NCBI GenBank assembly: GCA_037349315.1
Contig: JBAIAC010000023.1
Coordinates: 31,224,501-31,288,500, forward strand
DNA from: Chelydra serpentina
Lineage: Eukaryota; Chordata; Testudines; Chelydridae
Reading direction: 5' to 3'
DNA: 64,000 nt
The notes under the pieces are model-generated. The model searched no databases. It had not been told where the DNA came from and saw only the letters and a program-made list of their open reading frames with translations. Position 1 is the stretch's first letter. Each line of letters begins with the position of its first letter. Both the position numbers and the translations under genes were made by a program. This document shows positions 57,000 through 64,000 of the stretch, one piece after another.

Positions 57000-58175
57000 A
57001 CACACACGCCCAAAATGCAAGCAGTTGATAGGCTGCAGTGAAGGGCTCTGAAGCTGCCATTCCAATGACAACTCCTTTCCATCCCTCTACATGAGTGCTC
57101 CCTGCCTATGGATGCATGTGAGTACAGATACAGCATTTCCTCTCCTAGCCTGCACTAATGCCTCCCCAAGAGGCACTGAAGGGATAACAACAAATATAGC
57201 TTAATGGAAGGTGCAGGAGTTAGATGGCTGTTGTCCATTTTCTGATATGTGATAACTCTAGAAACACTGTACCATGGCAAAATGTATCTTCTGAGCATGG
57301 TAATGTCGTCGTACGTGATATTTAGTGATTCCTGAACTGTGCCCTCTCTGAAGCGCAGTTTTTCTATATGAGCAATAATCAATGCTCATATGGCACTAGA
57401 AAGCCCAAATGCCTAATTCCAGATTAAATTTACCTAAATCCAGTTAAACACTTACAAAATGTTACGCTAGGTCAGATTCTTCTCACAATTACAGCGGTGT
57501 CCATCTGTAGTCACTCATTGATTGAAATAGAGGCACTCCAGATTTACAATACCCATTGACCTGAATGCAGTTGACTTCAATAAGAGTTGGATCAAGCTCT
57601 ACATCAGAACAGCACTGAGGCCACAGTGGCTCTGATGTTGCAAATCTTTATTCTCATTAAGAATCCCACCGACGCTAAGGAAGGACTCAATTCTGACAGA
57701 ATTCAGCCCCACACATTTGGAGGATCCAATAAAGGAACAAAAAGACTCATGCTTCTGTTGTGCCTCTACCAGTATTGCCTTGCACCTCTCCTTCCTTCAC
57801 TCCCTCTGCACCCTGCATCTCCCATTGAAATCAGTGAAGATCTCAGTAAAATGAATGGCAGGCCTGGGCTTTATTTACATTCATAACAGAACCACATTAG
57901 CAAGAAGTATAACTTTGGCAGCTAGGGTGCTAACACAGTTTCCCTAGCCACTTTAGATTGGGATGAACCATTTTATAAACCAGATCACAAAATCATAATA
58001 TAAACCATTGGAGACCTAGTATCGTGTATTCCCTCCCTTCTTTTCGTGATTTATGTTGTTTTGAAACAGCCTACAAAATCATCTAATATTCACTTCTTCC
58101 ACAATTGCCAGATGTTTATATTCCATGATCAATTTGCTGTATGGCATGCACTGTACTACATATATATTGTATTAC
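57000..58175. other. Single-copy DNA with one palindromic remnant
   Basis: 57470-57560 ('aggtcagattcttctcacaa' to 'ccagatttacaatacccatt') looks like a decayed palindromic copy. Nothing else recognised. Confidence 0.4.
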
Positions 58176-58179
58176 ATCT

Positions 58180-58310
58180 TATTGCCTATGTGGCTTTTTG
58201 GGGGCTGGGATCATGTCCTCCTGTGGGTATGTACAGTGCATAACACAATGGGGCCTCGTATTTGACTGGGGCCTTTGCATGCTACCACAATATAAACAAC
58301 AACAATAGTG
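58180..58310 (+). mobile_element. L2-type tail fragment
   Basis: 'tttttgggggctgggatcat', 'gtacagtgcataacacaatg', 'gggcctcgtatttgactggg' and 'ctaccacaatataaacaaca' follow the L2-type end with its A-rich terminus. Confidence 0.6.
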
Positions 58311-58933
58311 TACATGTTGTATAGTAAAACTGTCAGAAGCCAATCATTTCCCCACAGCACACAATAAACATACATGATAAATTGCATTATGCAGAATATA
58401 TTTATGGCTAATTTTTAAATGTAAACCATCTGGAAGTTTTTGTTAGATCGTTTGATGCGAAATGCTCAGCATAGTGGATATCTAATGATATCTAAAAGAC
58501 AAAATAGTATGATATTACAACGTTCCCCAAGCTTTCCTATTTTTGTAACCCTCTCGACAATTAAACTGGCAGAGCTAATATTTTTTGAAATTTTATACAT
58601 AATCGGTGGTACGGTTGCCAAAAACAACCCATTCGCAGAAGCCTTGCTTTTCTGATTTCTAACTTATTACAATCAAAATGTGGAGTTGTTCTCTAGAAAG
58701 ACTGCTATAGAATACAGAGGTTTGTCAGGAGCTATAGTTCAGGCTGGGTTATAGTTTTCATTCTACATTTTATTTCACTTATTACATTAGGCTAAAACTT
58801 AGCAAATAATTCAAACACTAGCGCTATCCCATCTAAAATAATTAAAGCTCTGTGAAGAATACAAACATGTTTTAGTGGATTCAGGCTCCATTATGCACTT
58901 TTCTAGCGACAAATAAAGTTTTCTTTTAAATAG

Positions 58934-59113
58934 AGGGCTCGATCATGTAATCCTCACCCCAGCAAAACTCCTGGGCCCTAACTTTGCATACGGTGTCCAA
59001 ATGAGATTTTCGAAAACTTCCAAAATCATTACAAGGATTGCAAAGTCAGCTACTCCAATCAACAAGTGAGGCTTTGCATTGTGCTGTATATCTGTGATCT
59101 GAATTGGGCCCTT
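58934..59113. repeat. Palindromic repeat copy, possibly split
   Basis: 'gggctcgatcatgtaatcct' and 'tgatctgaattgggccctt' form the ends; 'caccccagcaaaactcctgg' is the left inner arm and 'caagtgaggctttgcattgt' the right. The middle is about 80 bp longer than usual, so another fragment may be nested inside. Confidence 0.45.
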
Positions 59114-59114
59114 A

Positions 59115-60000
59115 GTACTTAATGGACTAGTTGTTTTCAAAACACAGAACATACCTTTAGCTACTTACTTGCTGCCTGTAGTTTCTGGGCTTTGGAGGCC
59201 ATGTGGTACATTTCAGCCTTAACTTTGAATTTCCTTTATTTTGTAGATCAAACTTTGACATTCCCTTAAGGTACTGTTTCTTATGTAGCTGTGTATATCC
59301 TAGCTTGAAAGATAATATTGCAGTGAAACAGACCAGAGTATTAAATCCCTACAAGAAAATAACAGTATTGCACTCTCCAGTCCTTATTGTTATATTAGTC
59401 TGAATTAATTATATTCAGTACTTGGCATTAAATACAATATTCACTGCAGGCTAAATTTTCTCCCTCCATGTGTGTGTGGCCCCCGTTTAGTTGAATGGGA
59501 GCTGTGCATGTATATCTGAGAGAAGGGGTGGACTCTATACCTATGTCCTGGAAACATGTCCAGGAGGTTTCTAAGAACTGACATACTAACAAAGGGAAGG
59601 GGCATAATGTCCATGAACAGTCAGGCAGGTTTTTCCTAATCCATCAGGTGTTTTAATTTTGATAACAGAGATGGCAATATAAACAGGCAAACAGCCATAT
59701 ATCTTTATTTAGGCAATAGCACTCTTTGTTCACGCTGCTTCGTCCCCTACACTGATCCTCCTTTCACATCCTCAGTGCTCCTTACTTATTTGCACCTGCT
59801 TCCTGATTAACACCTCACTAATGCACACACCTGCCATGGTGCCAACACATTAAGCCATGCACTCTGGTGTGGCTTTTTTAAAAATAATAATAATAATACT
59901 TGTAATGGTGATCAAATGAAAGTAAATAAGAATCTGGGGAAAATATTGCAATGACACTACAAAACATTTTTATCATAATGGTATTAATCATAACTGTATC
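59115..60000. other. AT-rich single-copy DNA
   Basis: An (AAT)n run lies at 59884-59899. Nothing else recognised. Confidence 0.4.
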
Positions 60001-60004
60001 ACTT

Positions 60005-60190
60005 TTACCTCGTGCCTCCCGCAACTCCTCCTTCATTCACCATCTGTTTAGAGTATCCACCTGTTGTCCCCTGCCATAAACACAGATCGTAAGCTATTTG
60101 GGGACGGGACCATCTTTTCATTATATGTATGCATGGTACCTAGCCCTCTAGGGGCTACTGGGATCTAAATAACAGCAACGATGCAAAAGA
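60005..60190 (+). mobile_element. L2-like LINE tail
   Basis: 'cctcgtgcctcccgcaactc', 'gatcgtaagctatttgggga', 'cgggaccatcttttcattat', 'catggtacctagccctctag' and 'gggctactgggatctaaata' are the L2-type end in order. Confidence 0.65.
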
Positions 60191-60316
60191 GCCAAATAAA
60201 TAACAATGGGGATGCAAAAGAGGAGTGTGGCCGTCATTAAGACCCTTGAACCCACATTTTCTTAATGAATACTATTACTTTTGTTAAATGGAAAAGTGAA
60301 AGTAACTGTATTCTTA

Positions 60317-60590
60317 GCTTTGCCTACATGCAAAGTTGCACCCGTTTAACTAAAGATGTAATGTAAAATTGATTTTGTTAAACTGGGTGAAAAGGGAGCA
60401 CCGAGCACCCTTAAATCGATATAAACCTGGTTTATCTTGATTAGTTTAGGTCAGTCAAGAGAACTTTAAAATACATTGAAATAATCTGAAATAAGAGCGT
60501 CTACACAGGATTTTGCATGAGTTTCACTAAGTATGTTTAAAACCTGATTTAAGTTAAAGTGGTCAACTTGTGTGTGTGGTGTAGACACAC
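60317..60590. mobile_element. Miniature DNA element, PIF/Harbinger-like
   Basis: TTA flanks it at 60314-60316 and 60591-60593. 'gcctacatgcaaagttgcac' on the left is inverted against 'gtcaacttgtgtgtgtggtg' and 'tagac' on the right; inner arms 'cgtttaactaaagatgtaat' and 'gttaaactgggtgaa', and 'agagcgtctacacagg', show repeated self-complementarity. Non-coding. Superfamily is uncertain: the flanks also allow a 6-bp 'cttagc' duplication. Confidence 0.5.
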
Positions 60591-60893
60591 TTAGCAGCTG
60601 AGTTTTTTAAACCTTCATCTGCTTCCCCCATTCCCTCGCTTCATCTACCCTTTATTGTGACTGCAGGGGATTTTAATTATCATTGATACTTGTTTTAGTT
60701 TAGTCTCCTGCATAATGTACCTGTCATAGTAGAGAGTAAATTCCACTTCACTGCTCAACAACTTTAATGGCTTTGTTGGGGAATTATACTCCTGAAGAGG
60801 GCCAAAGAACATTTTCTCAGTTAGGACATGGCTGCTTACAAACTGAGGTCAGGAAATATTTTAAATGGGCTCCTTCTCTTCCTCCATGCCTTC

Positions 60894-60908
60894 CCCCCCC
60901 CCCCCCCA
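60894..60908. repeat. Poly-C run
   Basis: About 14 consecutive C, crossing the line break at 60900. Confidence 0.85.
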
Positions 60909-60939
60909 ACGATCTAGATTAGTGTGTTCAAACACATAC

Positions 60940-61310
60940 TCACCCCATATCTAACCTATGCATATACATATAGTACATTACTATACTACATATAGTAATT
61001 ATGTATAGGTGCACACACCTCTATATCTACTTTCCCTACATTGTTAACACACAGTCTTTGCATGTACACAAGCTATACATGTAGACAGACAGTGATTATG
61101 CATATGTGCACACAAACATCTATAGCTATTCTGTATCTACATGCCTAGGTACATTTACAGCCATCATATATACACACTCAACCATGTCTATCTGCTATGT
61201 ATCCATATATGTTTACCTATAGATACAGATTATATCTAGATACATGCATAAATATATAGCGATCATATCACACATGCATATAAACAGAGACACATATACA
61301 CAGGAGTTTA
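60940..61310. repeat. Cryptic ATAC/TATG-rich low-complexity tract
   Basis: Some 370 bp of CATATA, TACATA, ACACAC and CTATAT words without a fixed unit. It looks like a degenerate microsatellite seeded from a (CATA)n or (CA)n run. Confidence 0.75.
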
Positions 61311-61314
61311 AATA

Positions 61315-62695
61315 AATAAGTGAATATGAACACTAATAGCCATTTATGGCAACAACAATGAAAGCTGTCCCTGGAGCCTGCATGTGGTACAGCAGCCAAA
61401 ATGATTGAGTATCTACAGGGCATTGCTAAAGCAATGGCACACACATGGGCCTCCTTTTAGAAATGATTAATATTTAACTGGCTTTCTGAACCTAGCTTTG
61501 TTTTTAGTTATGATTAGATATCACGGCACACAGAGCCGTCCGAAAAGGTATGTGTGTTACTTCTGGGCTGCCCAGCCCCACCCCGCACCCGCTTCCACTT
61601 CGCACTAGCCGGAGAGAAAGAGAGAGAGATACATGGCTGTAAAAAAAATGCCTTCCCCTGTGTTTGTGTTTGTTTAGAAAGAAAAGGAAAATCAGCCTGC
61701 GAGGCCGATGTAATAAGATGCTGCAGCTTTTATGAAAGGGGTGAAATAATTTTAAACACAGACACACAATGAGTTTATTTATTTAGAAACTTGTTAAATA
61801 GAGTCTGGGAATTCAAATATTCAATGTTGACATTGTACAGAGCTGGCTGGGAGCCAGATTCAACTCTCTAGAGAGATCCAATGGACAAGGAATCCAGGAC
61901 TTTCGCCCCTCCCACTTGAACTAAATAGGTAAAAGTCATTAGTTATACCCACAAGCAATATCTGAATCGGAGTCAAATAATGTTGCCTCAGCCAGGGAAC
62001 TTCAAAGGCGTATAAGTGTGTTTAGCTTTTTAGTGCTGGAACTGCAGCAATATGTCACACTTTTGAAAGAGTTTTGTAAACAGTTCCTTCCCCTTTGCAG
62101 AAACATTTCTTAAGTTTCTTGTACCCCATGTAAACAGCCTTAATTAACTGGGGTTACAATTTTCATGTACAAATAGATCTATATTAGCAATGATCTCTGC
62201 TTTCCGATTGCCCTGCTTTCTCTTTGTGTTTGGGTCCTTCTTTTTTTCTCGAAACCCTTGTAGACTACATACATTTCACTGGTGGAAGCAGACAGAAGGC
62301 AGACGAGGTGGAGAAAGGGTGGGGGTTGCTGTGAAAGATGATCTAATTTTAGAAACAGCATCGGGGGGGGAGCAGAAAATTGTTTTCAAATTCAATGAAG
62401 TCTATCGACCCCAGTGAGTCTCTGGATGCCCTGGGAAAAAAAATCACACACGCTTTCCATCCTGAAAAGGGTTAATCAAGTGCCTTGTGAAAATGTGCTT
62501 GGCATATAATGCGATTGTCTCGCCCCCTATTCCCCACCCCCTTTGCTGTGAGAGAGCCATCCGGGAACACACTACATACTATTTGTATATGGCATTATAT
62601 CGAGTGATATGCACACACATGAATCCCAAATCAGTGTCACATGAAAGACAGATGGTAACCTCTGCACCTCCAAAGTTCCAGGCAGTGAAAGTGCT
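61315..62695. other. Low-repeat DNA approaching a CpG-rich segment
   Basis: No transposon recognised. 61530-61720 already shows raised CpG ('gagccgtccgaaaagg', 'cactagccggag', 'gcgaggccgatg'). 61800-62450 has varied, non-decayed text such as 'tcaaataatgttgcctcagc' and 'ccttaattaactggggttac'. Possible 5' flank of a gene to the right; inference. Confidence 0.35.
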
Positions 62696-63280
62696 TTCCC
62701 CACTAGGACGCGCCCTGCCGCTGCTTTGCCACATTGTAAACGGCAGTGTGAACATTCCAGGGGATCCGCGCAGATTCCGCGCCTAGGTCCTGCGCTACGC
62801 AGCTCTTCCCAGATTCATTGCATAGCCCACCCCAGCCCCAGATCTCTTCAGATTCAGCGTCTGGAGCCGCATGGCCCAGGTCTAGACCCCCAGAATCCCC
62901 CGGAACACGGACTCAGTGGCCCTGTTGAGCGGGATCTAATCTCCCAGACCTTCCTGGAGAGAGGCTGTTTTGACAAGACTTTTAGATGTAGAGGAATGAG
63001 GGCGATGGTGGTTGTATTCCGTCCTCTCTATTTGGGGGATTGGCTTGGTTAGCTTTGCAGCGGGGTGGGGGGGATTATTCGCCTAGAAGTGGGGAGGAAC
63101 ACATTCAATCCCGCGTGTGCCTTGGGTCGAGATGGGCGTCTTTTGGTTTCTGTGCACCAGAAATGTGAAGAGGGTGGGGGAGCGACAAGAGGCATGCTGG
63201 AGACAATAGCGCTGATCGTACGTGTCCCGGTCCTCCCTTTACCCGGGCCCCCTTTCCTAAAAAGCAGGACTGAGAGTTGA
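62696..63280. promoter_or_regulatory. CpG-rich segment, possible CpG island or its shore
   Basis: By hand count there are about 29 CpG dinucleotides between 62701 and 63250, densest at 62708-62812 ('gatccgcgcagattccgcgc', 'tgcgctacgcag'). This is outside any transposon I can recognise, whereas most single-copy DNA in the window has a few CpG per 500 bp. A GC-box-like 'ggggcgggggtgcgggg' follows at 63371-63387. No TATA box, exon or splice donor can be assigned. Confidence 0.45.
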
Positions 63281-63284
63281 AGAA

Positions 63285-64000
63285 CCCCTCTCTCCTTCTC
63301 TGGAAGGCCACATCAAATCACTCAGCTAAACGGGATTCTTGTCAACTACTCCACATGAATCGCAACTTGTGGGGCGGGGGTGCGGGGGGAAACTAGGAAA
63401 CCCGTTTGTTTCCAAGCCATACAAAATGTGTTATGGTTGGTGTGGATGAGTGGATGGGTGTGTAGTGCATAAGCTAAAGATATCATGTATCATCTGTGAA
63501 ATATACATATCCAGAAATCCATTGAGCTAGGAATTGGCAGAATGCATAGCGATATAGATGTGGAGGGATTTTTTTTACCGTCAAAATAAATGAAGAGAGA
63601 GAATCTCCCTCCATCTTTTCCTTAATGAACCGTCTCTTTCCCCTACTGCACTATTTCAAAATAGAGCGACGCGTTATTAACCTTCCTCTAAACTTAGAGG
63701 GTTTCTTTGATGAAGTATACAGAAATGGTGTAGGAGACTATTTACACAAAGTGCCAAGTGCAATAAAGTACTACGCCAGAGGTAAGGGCAAATAAACAGC
63801 CTTGCTAAAGGGGGCTGAAAGCCTGGACACTGGCAAACATTTCCCTTTTCAAAAACAAATTCCCGGACAGAGGCTTAAACAGGCAAATAAACTTGCCAGG
63901 CTTTTAAGTAGTAGAGAGGCAAGTTACAGGCGCAGGAAAACCTGCTGGAACTCGGCAAAGTGTTATTTTACTCTCTCAGATGGTTAGATAGCTCTGGACC
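63285..64000. other. Single-copy DNA at window edge
   Basis: Mixed composition with residual CpG ('agagcgacgcgttatt' near 63663). No repeat or exon recognised up to the end. Confidence 0.4.

Noticed and set aside
63105..63311. Possible first exon in the CpG-rich segment
   Set aside because: Short frames on both strands, no convincing start context or splice donor, and no recognisable domain.
1..64000. A novel multi-gene system such as defence or biosynthesis
   Set aside because: The window is vertebrate non-coding DNA; no operon-like gene order or clustered open frames exist.

Overview
The window looks like 64 kb of intergenic or deep-intronic DNA from a reptile, most likely a turtle, with a crocodilian as the main alternative. 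The evidence is the repeat content. There are chicken-repeat-1 (CR1) LINE copies with the (ATTCTATG)n-type 3' end and the 'opened' turtle/crocodile consensus, MIR-like tRNA-derived SINEs sharing an L2-type tail, and many short self-complementary repeats built around a 'gacttcaatgg' centre. Base composition is mostly AT-rich and CpG-poor. I found no protein-coding exon, tRNA, rRNA, CRISPR array or bacterial-type gene that I can support. The open reading frames are short and are either chance frames or parts of repeats.

Layout. 1-7440 is mostly single-copy DNA with an L2-like fragment, two small palindromic repeats and two reverse-oriented SINEs. 7500-8973 is a nested complex: an old L2-like LINE tail interrupted first by a 275-bp hAT-type element (perfect 8-bp target duplication) and then by a reverse-oriented CR1 3' end. 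10663-10796 and 19972-20155 are two fragments that resemble the 3' ends of Penelope-like retroelements and carry recognisable hammerhead-ribozyme-like boxes. The second is a 62+62-bp palindrome inserted, with a 12-bp target duplication, into a 2.2-kb decayed CR1 (about 19565-21735). Two related small hAT-type elements lie at 13669-13820 and 23466-23630. 23848-25314 holds two more CR1 tails and a 490-bp pyrimidine tract.

28725-30480 has two inverted copies of a roughly 240-bp repeat that I cannot classify; one of them splits a SINE. 31105-31398 and 60317-60590 look like PIF/Harbinger-type miniature elements (TAA and TTA duplications). 46684-47018 is a GC-rich, almost fully palindromic 335-bp hAT element with a perfect 8-bp duplication. 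50545-51062 is a tail-to-tail junction of two CR1 copies, and 56705-56985 a tail-to-tail pair of SINEs. 62696-63280 is CpG-rich single-copy DNA at the right edge, which may mean a promoter or CpG island lies at or just beyond the window end.

No genes work together here. What the window records is layered transposon insertion in a gene-poor region, with several low-repeat stretches (around 5440-5990, 11100-12300, 15860-16110, 34100-35110, 38990-39370, 42930-43400 and 61800-62450) that could hold conserved regulatory DNA. That last point is inference and needs alignment to other amniotes.
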